A stretch of DNA of 64,000 bases from Methanothrix soehngenii GP6 (GTDB lineage Archaea; Halobacteriota; Methanosarcinia; Methanotrichales; Methanotrichaceae). The stretch spans positions 310,001 through 374,000 of the forward strand of contig NC_015416.1 of assembly GCF_000204415.1 (NCBI RefSeq), written 5' to 3'. The translations under genes and the position numbers were made by a program. Shown in pieces: positions 16,484-23,807 of this stretch (the first letter of the stretch is position 1; each line of letters begins with the position of its first letter). Under the pieces are notes generated by a model. That model did not search any database and had not been told where the DNA came from. It saw nothing but the letters and a program-made list of their open reading frames with translations.

Positions 16484-16830
16484 TTAGAAGTCCATTTCGC
16501 CTTCGGAATTGAAGAACTTATCGTCAGCTTCCAGATGAACCACCTTTCCGATCACCAGCACGAACTTTTCTCCTGCTATCTCCTCTTCCAGGGTGCACTC
16601 GGCCCAGGCCAGACAGCCCTCGACACCGGGTGCCCTGACCTTCAAGGATTATCTGGGTGCAATCCCGGCTGCCAGAAACTCGTCCACCTCTGGGGGGATA
16701 GCTCCTGGCGCTGACCATGACCGCATCCTCCATCCCTGCAGGTGGAACGTTCACCACGAACTCGCCCGTCTGGCGGATGTTCTCATACGTTTTTTCTCCG
16801 TCTCTACAGTGCTGGGGCGCAGGGGTAGAG
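16484..16830 (-). pseudogene. Flavin reductase family pseudogene, truncated by a mobile element
   Basis: Reading the minus strand from about 16830 gives DGEKTYENIRQTGEFVVNVPP, then a PAGMEDAVMVSA block, a clear flavin reductase (DIM6/NTAB, split-barrel) segment. A C-run (G-run at 16692-16697 on the plus strand) shifts the frame, which resumes as PEVDEFLAAGIAPR. An in-frame TAA (16649-16651) follows, then LKVRAPGVEGCLAWAECTLE and a VLVIGKVVHLEADDKFFN block to a normal stop at 16484. The 5' half is missing: the reading ends where the left end of the TnpB element begins. The element insertion or a linked deletion removed the start, and the rest has decayed. An intact flavin reductase of the same fold is at 24.5 kb. 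Confidence 0.8.
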
Positions 16831-16915
16831 AGGGCTCCGGTCTTTAGGCCGGAGATGAATCGTACCCCGCCCTACGCTATGAACCTTAATATACTATAAC
16901 AGCGTAGAACTGTAC
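16831..16915 (+). mobile_element. Left end of the TnpB-type (IS200/IS605-like) element
   Basis: Non-coding 5' end of the element. A hairpin is visible in CTCCGG-TCTTTAGG-CCGGAG (about 16830-16850), of the subterminal type seen in IS605 relatives. The tnpB start codon follows at 16916. No tnpA (Y1 transposase) gene is present, so the element needs one in trans or is immobile. The exact boundary is not visible. Confidence 0.5.
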
Positions 16916-16954
16916 ATGCTTAAGGCTTACAAGTTCAGGCTTTATCCCACAAAG
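16916..16954 (+). pseudogene. tnpB: Detached 5' end of tnpB
   Basis: Thirteen codons from ATG read MLKAYKFRLYPTK, the standard N-terminus of TnpB proteins. The frame is then interrupted by the IS110-type element. It resumes at 18464 with K-SQITKMERTL, so removing 1512 bases (16955-18466) restores an uninterrupted tnpB gene exactly. Confidence 0.9.
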
Positions 16955-17019
16955 AGCCCATGATCCTCAGGCGGGGATCATGCCCAAAGCATGAAAAACC
17001 CATAGAGCCATAGGCAAGG

Positions 17020-17162
17020 CTGATATGGGCAGTGAAGGTTGATCTGTGACCTGAGACATGATCTCGACACAAAGACAACCATGATCTCGTGGATGCCCAA
17101 ATGCGTCTTTGAACGCGTATGTGAAGTTGCACGCACGAGTGATCATCATCTGCCCATATCAG
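17020..17162 (+). ncRNA. Candidate bridge RNA of the IS110-type element
   Basis: A perfect 13-base inverted repeat, CTGATATGGGCAG at 17020-17032 and CTGCCCATATCAG at 17150-17162, closes a 117-base interior just before the transposase gene, where IS110-group elements encode their bridge RNA. Inside it are matches to the insertion site. CTGAGAC (17051-17057) is the reverse complement of the right flank GTCTCAG (18466-18472). CACAAAG (17068-17074) is identical to the left flank (16948-16954). ATGTGAAG (17119-17126) is identical to the element's right end (18459-18466). The first pair would be the target-binding loop and the third a donor-loop guide. A good second donor guide is not visible (only TCTT). 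This is a prediction from sequence. Confidence 0.6.
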
Positions 17163-17174
17163 GCAAGTGAGACG

Positions 17175-18428
17175 ATGGACTCAGATAAGGAAATAGTTTG
17201 CGGAGCAGATATCCACAAGGATTTTCTTATTGCTACAATGATATCCCGAAGTGGATTGAAGCTCCAAGAACGTTTTAATATGAACCAAGATGGCCTCTTG
17301 GCATTCAGATCCTGGATAATAAACCACAGATGCCAGAGGCTGGCTGTAGAATCCACGGGAGGTTTTTGGTATCCTATCTTCACCATTCTAGAAGGTCATG
17401 TCGAATTTATCCTGGCCAATGCATATCAGATCCGGAATATTGAGCACAAGAAAACCGATAAACTTGATTCGGAACGAATCGCGATATATTGTCTCAATAA
17501 TCTCATCACGCCCTCCAGAATCTATCCAAAAGACTACCGAGATCTAAGAAGCATAACTCGTGCTCGTGAGACACTGGTCAATGCAAGGTCCAAAATCAAG
17601 AACCAGATTCATCAATCACTTTCGACCTGCTGCATCAAGCTCTCCTCAGTCATATCCGACTCTTTTGGCAAATCTGGAAGATATATCATTGATAGGCTTC
17701 TGGAAGGAAAGACGATCGATCAGATCATATCTGGAATACCTTCGAAGAGGATTCGGAAAAAGGAGGACGAACTCAGAGAAGCCATCAAGAATGGATTAGA
17801 TCCCGTTCAGGTATTTTTGATCAAGGCAAATCTTGATGTCATAGATGATATTAGCAAGAAGATAAAAATTCTGGAAGCTGAGATCGCCGAAAAAGTCAAA
17901 CCCTTCGAGGATGATTTGAAAATTATTTTGTCTGTTCCAGGTGTTGGATTCATTTCGGCAGCTACCATTATTGCAGAAATGGGAGATTACAGGGACTTTC
18001 CGAGTGCGGATAAGATGGCAAAGTACTTCGGTATTGTGCCTTCGGTCTACCAATCGGCAGGGAAGCTGCGAACTGGGAAGATCACTAAGACGGGATCTAA
18101 GCATATGCGAAGGATCTTGGTGGAAGTTGCAAAAGCCATATCCAGGACCAAGAAGAATTCAAGGTTAATGAGATTCTTCCAGAGGATATTGGCAAGGTGC
18201 GGAAAGAAGAATATTGCAACCGTTGCGCTCGCCAGAAAAGTGCTCTGCATCATCTATCATTTGCTTATGAATCACGAGAATTATCAAGAACCAGAGGTCA
18301 CGAAAACCAAACCAAAAATTCCCAGCTCTGTTTCGCCCATAAGAATGATGGATATCGACGAGATGATAAAGATCATCAGTCAGGCAGGATACTTGGTGGA
18401 GAAAGATTTGAAGGAGGGATGCGGATGA
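17175..18428 (+). CDS. IS110-family transposase (bridge-RNA recombinase)
   Basis: 417 residues from the ATG at 17175. The N-terminal RuvC-like DEDD domain shows GADIHKD near 9, VESTGG near 60 and KKTDKLDSERIA near 96. A coiled coil spans about 170-260. The C-terminal Tnp_20 domain has SVPGVGFISAATIIAEMGDY near 254 and SAGKLRTGKITKTGSKHMRR near 292, the latter holding the presumed catalytic serine. All domains are intact, so the element could be active. An open frame runs 22 codons further upstream into the candidate bridge RNA, but the internal ATG matches family starts. Enzymes of this family excise and insert the element using a guide RNA. Confidence 0.92.
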   Translation: MDSDKEIVCGADIHKDFLIATMISRSGLKLQERFNMNQDGLLAFRSWIINHRCQRLAVESTGGFWYPIFTILEGHVEFILANAYQIRNIEHKKTDKLDSERIAIYCLNNLITPSRIYPKDYRDLRSITRARETLVNARSKIKNQIHQSLSTCCIKLSSVISDSFGKSGRYIIDRLLEGKTIDQIISGIPSKRIRKKEDELREAIKNGLDPVQVFLIKANLDVIDDISKKIKILEAEIAEKVKPFEDDLKIILSVPGVGFISAATIIAEMGDYRDFPSADKMAKYFGIVPSVYQSAGKLRTGKITKTGSKHMRRILVEVAKAISRTKKNSRLMRFFQRILARCGKKNIATVALARKVLCIIYHLLMNHENYQEPEVTKTKPKIPSSVSPIRMMDIDEMIKIISQAGYLVEKDLKEGCG

Positions 18429-18460
18429 TCCGCAGCATCTTGTTTTTTTAAGTTTTTCAT

Positions 18461-19558
18461 GTGAAGTCTCAGATAACCAAGATGGAGCGAACGCTGGACT
18501 TGTGCCGATGGACATACAACCAGACTCTAGCATACAGAAAGAACGCCTGGGAGAATGAAGGCAAATCAGTTTCCAAATATGAAACGAACGCTCTTCTTCC
18601 TGGTTGGAAAGAGGATAAACCCGAACTGAGAGACGTATATGCTCAGACCCTTCAGAATGTTCAGGAGCGGGTAGATCTAGCCTTTAAAGCCTTTTTCAGA
18701 AGGATTAAGGCGGGAGAAGAACCCGGATATCCCAGATTCCGAGGGAAGGGTTGGTACGATTCATTTACTTATCCACAACCTGAGAAGGGCGGCAATCTTG
18801 TTAACGGCATGGTACGTCTTCCCAAGATAGGCGATATCAAGATCAAGCTCCATCGCCAGATAGAAGGCAAGATCAAACGGCTGACCGTCAGAAGGACAGC
18901 CACAGGCAAATGGTTTGCATGCTTCTCCGTCGAAACGGAAGATGTTCCTCTCCCCCCCTGGAAAGATGGGGCTGTAGTAGGTATTGATGTCGGCCTTGAG
19001 AGCTTCGCCACCTTTTCCAATGGTGAGACGATAGCTAATCCTCGATTCTTCCGAGAAGAAGAACACGAGTTAGCTAGAGCCCAAAGGAAACTCTCTAAGG
19101 CTCCTAAAGGAACTCCAGATCGCAAGAAAGCTCTTAAGGTTGTTGAGCGAGTCCATGAGCGGATAGCTAACAAGCGATATGAGTTTGCCCATCGGGTTAG
19201 TCATAACTTGGTAGATAGATTTGGTCTAATAGCTTTTGAAGATCTTAACATCAAAGGCATGGTTCATAATCATTGCCTGGCTAAAAGCATCTCAGACGTA
19301 GCTTGGAACATGCTAGTGACTTTAACCTCTTACAAGGCTGCAAGTGCCGGTTCGGTGGTGGTCCTGGTAGATCCAAGGAATACGTCTAAGATGTGTTCCA
19401 GGTGTGGTACTCTCATTGAAAAGTCGCTGTCCGATAGAGTCCATAACTGCACTCTGTGCGGGCTGTCGATGGACCGGGATTGGAACGCAGCGATAAATAT
19501 TCTCAGATTGGGATTGCAATCTGTCGGCACAGGAAGCCGTGGAAGCCCTGCTATTTAG
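18461..19558 (+). CDS. tnpB: TnpB, RNA-guided nuclease of an IS605-type element, 5'-truncated by IS110
   Basis: 365 residues from a GTG supplied by the right end of the IS110 element. It keeps all functional parts of TnpB: the helical N-lobe, RuvC-I VGIDVGLESFATF near 170, RuvC-II FEDLNIKGM near 263, a zinc ribbon CSRCG...CTLCG near 310-333, and RuvC-III DRDWNAAINIL near 336. The native first 13 residues are replaced by Met-Lys. Known TnpB proteins cut DNA next to a short TAM using an omega RNA from the element's 3' end. Whether this version is expressed and folds without its first strand is open, since residues near the N-terminus are part of the beta barrel. Confidence 0.9.
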   Translation: MKSQITKMERTLDLCRWTYNQTLAYRKNAWENEGKSVSKYETNALLPGWKEDKPELRDVYAQTLQNVQERVDLAFKAFFRRIKAGEEPGYPRFRGKGWYDSFTYPQPEKGGNLVNGMVRLPKIGDIKIKLHRQIEGKIKRLTVRRTATGKWFACFSVETEDVPLPPWKDGAVVGIDVGLESFATFSNGETIANPRFFREEEHELARAQRKLSKAPKGTPDRKKALKVVERVHERIANKRYEFAHRVSHNLVDRFGLIAFEDLNIKGMVHNHCLAKSISDVAWNMLVTLTSYKAASAGSVVVLVDPRNTSKMCSRCGTLIEKSLSDRVHNCTLCGLSMDRDWNAAINILRLGLQSVGTGSRGSPAI

Positions 19559-19585
19559 GGCGGGGAGCAGTCACTTCACGAAAGA
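19500..19585 (+). ncRNA. Right end of the TnpB element with probable omega RNA scaffold
   Basis: The 3' end of tnpB and the bases after it contain a hairpin GCCCT-GCTATTT-AGGGC (19543-19562 region) followed by GGGGAGCAGTCAC, of the type at the right end of IS605-like elements. In related elements this stretch is transcribed as the omega RNA, and the guide is the sequence just outside the element. Boundaries are approximate. Confidence 0.45.
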
Positions 19586-19639
19586 AACTAAAAGGCTCTT
19601 CGCTGAATTATGGGGGTGAGTTCAGGCAGAGAATATGGC

Positions 19640-19699
19640 CTCTGTTCCTCTGTGTCTCGGTTGGGTCAGTGCATCGCGGTTCACCACAGAGGAACAGAG
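19640..19699. repeat. 15-base perfect inverted repeat
   Basis: CTCTGTTCCTCTGTG at 19640-19654 is the exact reverse complement of 19685-19699, with a 30-base loop. It lies in a non-coding gap between the TnpB element and a secreted-protein gene. The motif resembles dispersed repeats found in many prokaryotic genomes. It could also end transcription of the convergent genes. Confidence 0.7.
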
Positions 19700-19752
19700 A
19701 ATTTCTGATTCAAGTCCACCCATACCAAATAGCAGGGAGCCAACTAAAAAAA

Positions 19753-20151
19753 TTAAAATAGCACTCCTTTGGGCTTGGAGATCAGTGCTACAGGACGGCC
19801 TGAGAGCTGGGCGGTCAGCCATGGGTCAAGGCCTGTATTGTCTGCTGTCTGCTGGCCGTTACCTGCATTGCTATTTATGATGATGGGCGTGCTATTGGCG
19901 GCATAATATGGATGGTACCATGATGGTGCATATCCTGGTGGGTAGACTGTGCCATTATAAATCTCAAAGCCCTTTGGCGCGCTCCCCCAGTTCCAGAGAT
20001 TATTGCGAGTCTCCTCGATTTTTGGCTCTTCGCCGTGCTCTTTCAGCCATGAGGCCCCATATTCTCCTCCCACATCCAGAAAAGACTGAGCTGATTGTGG
20101 GAAGATGATCATAAGGCTAATGCAGATCATTATTGACAGCATCGTCTCCAT
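19753..20151 (-). CDS. Small secreted protein with WGSAPK motif
   Basis: About 132 residues from the ATG at 20151 (a GTG lies two codons upstream). A signal peptide (MLSIMICISLMIIFPQSAQS) is followed by a proline/tyrosine-rich mature part with NWGSAPKGFEIYNGTVYPPG near 60. There is no known domain. The next gene upstream shares the rare WGSAPK motif, so the two are probably related exported or surface proteins. A strong GAAGGGAT lies just before the start codons. Function unknown. Confidence 0.65.
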   Translation of the reverse strand: METMLSIMICISLMIIFPQSAQSFLDVGGEYGASWLKEHGEEPKIEETRNNLWNWGSAPKGFEIYNGTVYPPGYAPSWYHPYYAANSTPIIINSNAGNGQQTADNTGLDPWLTAQLSGRPVALISKPKGVLF

Positions 20152-20205
20152 ATGCACATCCCTTCAATTCTTTTCATGATTTCAATAAATTGCTGTTGCT
20201 CCCTC

Positions 20206-20592
20206 TTAATACCCCATGTGGTTCATCCTCAATATCTCGATGGTCCTGGCATTACTGGAATCGGGTGCTTGCGGGATTTTTTTGGGAGCAGATCCCCACA
20301 TGGAGAGGTTAGCATAGGCTCCGGTTTCATTGGTGACATTGGTGGTGTTCACAATGTCTTTAAGGAGCATTTGCCCCTCATGGCCTGAGATATCCACGGA
20401 CTGCGCGCTTTGCGAAAGGTTGATGGTCTTATTCTCATCTGAGGCGGAAAGGGATGAATTGTTGGCAAGGTTATCGGATAGCTCTGCCAATAGCATATCG
20501 CCATTAGTGCCACTGATATTGATTGGTGATCTGCTCTCCGCAAAGAGGACAAGGGCCATCAATATGGCTAGAATTAGAATCGTGCACTTCAT
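20206..20592 (-). CDS. Small secreted protein with WGSAPK motif
   Basis: 128 residues from the ATG at 20592 (TTG at 20601 is an alternative). The signal peptide is CTILILAILMALVLFAES. Two similar segments follow, INISGTNGDMLLAEL and VDISGHEGQMLLKDI, which look like an internal repeat of about 45 residues. Several NxS/T sites suggest glycosylation. It ends with SMWGSAPKKIPQAP, sharing WGSAPK with the gene downstream. A TATA-like CGTATTTAAG lies about 33 bases before the ATG. Function unknown. Confidence 0.65.
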   Translation of the reverse strand: MKCTILILAILMALVLFAESRSPINISGTNGDMLLAELSDNLANNSSLSASDENKTINLSQSAQSVDISGHEGQMLLKDIVNTTNVTNETGAYANLSMWGSAPKKIPQAPDSSNARTIEILRMNHMGY

Positions 20593-20851
20593 ATATCCCA
20601 AAAGGTCTGATTCATCGCCGGCTTAAATACGCTTTGCTGCCCGTTTGCAATATAGATCTGGGAAATCATGCTAATGCCGCAAGATTGATAACGTTGTGAG
20701 TAGAAACTCATATGAGTCAGCAAAAGGGGGCTGCAAACAAAGCCTTATATCGCAGTCTCATTGCCAGCGATGAGACTTGTGAAAAATTGCGGCATTACAC
20801 AGGGAATGGATCGATTAATCGCAAAGAATGTTTCGGATCAAGGGATGAAAG

Positions 20852-21094
20852 ATGTCTGATGAAGAAAAATCCACTGCAAAGCAATCCTCGCCTCAATTCA
20901 TACCCAAATTAAAGGGCAAAAGGGTATTGATCCGTCTGACCTCCGGAGGTCAGCCGGTTACTGGGACTATTGAGTCATTCAACTCATATGAGATCCTGCT
21001 CCAGACTGCAAAGGGAGAGCTACTGGTATTCAAGCATGCTATTGCCACCATCGAGGTCGTGGACGAGCCCAGAGGGTATAGGCCTGCCGTATGA
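20852..21094 (+). CDS. Hfq/Lsm-fold RNA-binding protein
   Basis: 80 residues: a polar tail of about 20 followed by one Sm fold. KGKRVLIRLTSGGQPVTGTI gives strands 1-2, IESFNSYEILLQT gives Sm1, and LLVFKHAIATIEVV matches the YKHAIS Sm2 signature of bacterial Hfq rather than the archaeal Lsm IRGDNV motif. Hfq hexamers bind A/U-rich small RNAs and mRNAs. Archaeal Hfq-like proteins are known but uncommon. It is a single gene downstream of a 250-base non-coding stretch. GATGAAAGATG precedes the start. Confidence 0.8.
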   Translation: MSDEEKSTAKQSSPQFIPKLKGKRVLIRLTSGGQPVTGTIESFNSYEILLQTAKGELLVFKHAIATIEVVDEPRGYRPAV

Positions 21095-21204
21095 TGACGA
21101 TAGCAGTAGACATCTCAGTGCATCTTGGTGATCGACATCTTTGCCGGCAACGCAGCAAGTTTTGCTCACTGAAGGGCTGCAAATAGAATCATCCTCTCCT
21201 ATTT

Positions 21205-22584
21205 TTAACAGATTCTCTTTATTTGTCTTCTTGCCAGCCACCTCTCCAGCCAGCTTGCTGCAAAGAGAATCACCGCAGAGGCCGTCATGCCTAGCAGTGG
21301 ATAGCTCTGGCCCAGAATGATGGCAATGAACCCTCCTCCTGCAATGGCCGAGAGAGCTCCATTACATGTAAGCCCGAGTCTATCTTTATAGAATCCGGCG
21401 AGCACAGGCATGAGAAGGCCGCTGGTGAATACTGTGTAGGCGATGAGCAGGGTTTTGATGATATCGGGATTGGAGACTGCAAGAATTAGAGCAGATGCTC
21501 CTATTGCCACTACTGCTATCCTGGAGACCTTCATCATATGGTCCTGAATGGCGTTTGGATCTGCGTTGCTCCTCACCCTCCTGTACACCTCTCCATAAAT
21601 ATCGAAGGTGAGGATAGATGTGGCAGTCATGAGGCAGGTATCGGCTGAGGACATAAAGGCGGCCAGGAGAGCTGCGGCCACCAAGCCCACAATCGCTGGC
21701 GAGAGGAGCCCTGCCATCAGGGATGGAATCGCCTGCTCTGGGGTGATTGTCGGATAGAGATATCTGGAGAATATTCCCAGTGAGGTGATCAGAAATGCCA
21801 GGGGTATCAGGAGGACCGCGGAAATGAATGCAGACGCCTTCGCCCCTTTTGAGCTGCGGGAGGAGAATATATGCGAATACATATCCGGGCCAATAAGGTA
21901 AGCTGAACCTACGACCAAAATCATGGAGATCACTTCCCAGCAATTCATTTCAGCAGATGTGGGAAAGCTCAGCTGGATGAGGGGCAAGGGTCCCGCGGCC
22001 TTCAAGGCTTGCCAGAAAAGGGCTATCATTCCAAAAATTATTATCAGGATCTGAAACATGTCAGTTCTTATGACGGAAACTTTTCCTCCATATGCAGTAT
22101 AGAGAACGAATACCATAGTGCAGGCAACCATGTAATGGGATATATCCCCACCAAAGACCGCTAAAAGGATATTTCCAGAAGCTATGATCTGAACGGCGAT
22201 CACGCCTATCCAGGAAATGGCGATGAGAATAGATGCAGCAGCCCTTGCTCTCTCCCCCCAGAAGGAGCCGACAAGCTGGGGCAGAGTGCTACATCCGGTG
22301 GCTCTTATCTTTTCAGCCAGAAGAACAGACAGCAACAGCATTCCTATTGTGCCCGAGAGCAGCCACCAGGAACCGGGAAGCCCCCGGCTGTATCCCAGGC
22401 CAGCCATTCCTATGGTTGTGGAGGCTCCCATTATCGTTGCACAAAAGGTGCCTGTGAGGGCTATAGTCCCCTGGTTTTTGCCAGCAAGATGGAAGTCCGC
22501 CAGCCCTTTCAATCGATGGCGCCAAGTTCCTATGATAAAAATGGCCAGCATATAAACTGCTATCGCTATGACCGCGTGATTCGT
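21205..22584 (-). CDS. Sodium:solute symporter family protein
   Basis: About 459 residues, with some 12 hydrophobic segments; this is the SSS (LeuT-fold) family that couples Na+ entry to uptake of a solute. Family-typical blocks are FHLAGKNQGTIALTGTF near 35 and FMSSADTCLMTATSILTFDIY near 320, the latter carrying the serine/threonine of the Na2 site. The first ATG in frame is at 22551, which would cut the first helix. Eleven further codons are open upstream and read N-HAVIAIAVY, the expected helix start. Five bases before them is GGAGG, and the codon in the start position is ACG (22582-22584). I therefore place the likely start at that ACG. The substrate (amino acid, acetate, proline or other) is not evident. 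Confidence 0.85.
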   Translation of the reverse strand, partial: TNHAVIAIAVYMLAIFIIGTWRHRLKGLADFHLAGKNQGTIALTGTFCATIMGASTTIGMAGLGYSRGLPGSWWLLSGTIGMLLLSVLLAEKIRATGCSTLPQLVGSFWGERARAAASILIAISWIGVIAVQIIASGNILLAVFGGDISHYMVACTMVFVLYTAYGGKVSVIRTDMFQILIIIFGMIALFWQALKAAGPLPLIQLSFPTSAEMNCWEVISMILVVGSAYLIGPDMYSHIFSSRSSKGAKASAFISAVLLIPLAFLITSLGIFSRYLYPTITPEQAIPSLMAGLLSPAIVGLVAAALLAAFMSSADTCLMTATSILTFDIYGEVYRRVRSNADPNAIQDHMMKVSRIAVVAIGASALILAVSNPDIIKTLLIAYTVFTSGLLMPVLAGFYKDRLGLTCNGALSAIAGGGFIAIILGQSYPLLGMTASAVILFAASWLERWLARRQIKRIC

Positions 22585-22751
22585 AAATCCTCCTGGAAAG
22601 CATATGGCTGATTACGTCTCTTGTATTGCATTCCTGGACAATGTGGGACTGCAGTTATAAGGCTGGTCATCTTTCTGGATCTCTCCGGGGGAGTTCTGCC
22701 GGAAGAAATTTAAATATCTTGCGCGTAGTTGTCATTCAAAAATTATCGTGG

Positions 22752-23174
22752 ATGGTGAAAACAATGAAAAAATTCGGAATGGCTGTGCTGATCATGCTGA
22801 TGGCGGCATTATCGCTGACCGCGATTGCTTATTCATTGGACGGCGTTGAATATCGGCCTGCTGAAAAAGCGATGGAGAAACTCTTCGAAAAGGGTATTGG
22901 CGGTCCATGGGTGGGCGGGGACCCATTCACATCCGACATCTTCAAGTCCGATGGGACCCAGATGGGTCAAAAGCAGATGACTTCAATCCAGTTCCCACTT
23001 TCAAGTTGCCAGCTGATGGGATTCTTAAAGACTGACAGCGGGCTGATAATCGCTTCCGACAAGGATAACAGCCTCAAGCTGAGTCCCGGTCCCGGCAACT
23101 ATCCTGTCTATGGATGCTTCGAGGATGGCAAATTGATGGGTCTCTTTATTGATTTCAGATTCTTATCTATCTGA
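22752..23174 (+). CDS. Secreted protein of unknown function
   Basis: 141 residues from the ATG at 22752. The signal peptide is MKKFGMAVLIMLMAALSLTAIA. The mature part has two cysteines (SSCQLMG, VYGCFED) that could form a disulfide, and a beta-rich pattern. A TTTAAATA box at about 22709 fits transcription starting some 15-20 bases before the ATG. The longer upstream frame is rejected because it would place the signal peptide internally. I do not recognise a family. Confidence 0.65.
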   Translation: MVKTMKKFGMAVLIMLMAALSLTAIAYSLDGVEYRPAEKAMEKLFEKGIGGPWVGGDPFTSDIFKSDGTQMGQKQMTSIQFPLSSCQLMGFLKTDSGLIIASDKDNSLKLSPGPGNYPVYGCFEDGKLMGLFIDFRFLSI

Positions 23175-23225
23175 GGGTCCGTTCCGGGCTCTCGCATAGC
23201 TTTTTATGATGCAAGGCATTCCCTC

Positions 23226-23807
23226 ATGACAGGCATGGACACAATACCCAGCGTTTGGCGATATGGTCTTGCCCTGTTGATTGTGATTGCAGGATTCGCC
23301 GCATTTACCTGGTATCTAACCACCGGAATATCAAGCTCTTTCGGCGGCCTGAGCCAGATGGCCGCACCCGGTGAGCTGGAGCTTGATCTCAAGGAGCCTG
23401 GGGAGTATACCATCTTCTACGAGAATAAGAGCTACTTCAATGGCAGCTTCTATATGACCGTTGAGCAAATACCAGGCCTTCAGATTGTGGTGATGGAAAA
23501 GTCTTCTGGCCGAAGGCTCCAGACCTATCCCGCACCAACCGGCTCAACCTATTCCATCGGTGGGCGCTCTGGCCAGTCCTTCATGGCTTTCCGAGCGGAA
23601 GATGCAGGAATCCATGTGATAAATGCGTCCTACCCATCTGAGCCCGGGCCGAAGGTTATCCTGGCAGTGGGAAATGAGGTCCTGGAGGGTTTGCTTCGTA
23701 TGATAATGGTCTCTATGACCTTGATCTTGGTCTCGCTGTTGATTGCCGCCATTATCACCTACACAACCTATAAGGGGAGAAAGAAAGCGCTTGAGGCGGA
23801 AAGATAA
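23226..23807 (+). CDS. Membrane-anchored extracytoplasmic protein
   Basis: 193 residues with one membrane segment at each end (YGLALLIVIAGFAAFTWYL near 13-31 and MVSMTLILVSLLIAAIITY near 160-180) and a short basic cytosolic tail. The middle, about 120 residues, is beta-rich (LDLKEPGEYTIFYENKSYFN and following) and likely faces outward. No enzyme motif is seen. It follows the secreted-protein gene by about 50 bases and may be co-transcribed. Function unknown. Confidence 0.65.
   Translation: MTGMDTIPSVWRYGLALLIVIAGFAAFTWYLTTGISSSFGGLSQMAAPGELELDLKEPGEYTIFYENKSYFNGSFYMTVEQIPGLQIVVMEKSSGRRLQTYPAPTGSTYSIGGRSGQSFMAFRAEDAGIHVINASYPSEPGPKVILAVGNEVLEGLLRMIMVSMTLILVSLLIAAIITYTTYKGRKKALEAER

Larger units (their letters stand above)
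16955..18466 (+). mobile_element. IS110-type insertion sequence nested in tnpB
   Basis: 1512 bases between two copies of AAG (16952-16954 and 18464-18466), inserted between codons 13 and 14 of tnpB. It carries one transposase gene and a non-coding left part of about 220 bases that holds a long inverted repeat. There are no long terminal inverted repeats and no large target duplication, as expected for IS110, which moves through a circular intermediate and RNA-guided recombination. The boundaries follow from restoring the tnpB frame and are accurate to within the three shared bases. Confidence 0.85.

Noticed and set aside
17109-17174. Extended start of the IS110 transposase
   Set aside because: The 22 extra codons run through the stem of the candidate bridge RNA and are unlike family N-termini.
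20712-20912. Plus-strand frame before the Hfq-like gene
   Set aside because: It overlaps the Hfq-like start in another frame, has no recognisable sequence, and ends within that gene.
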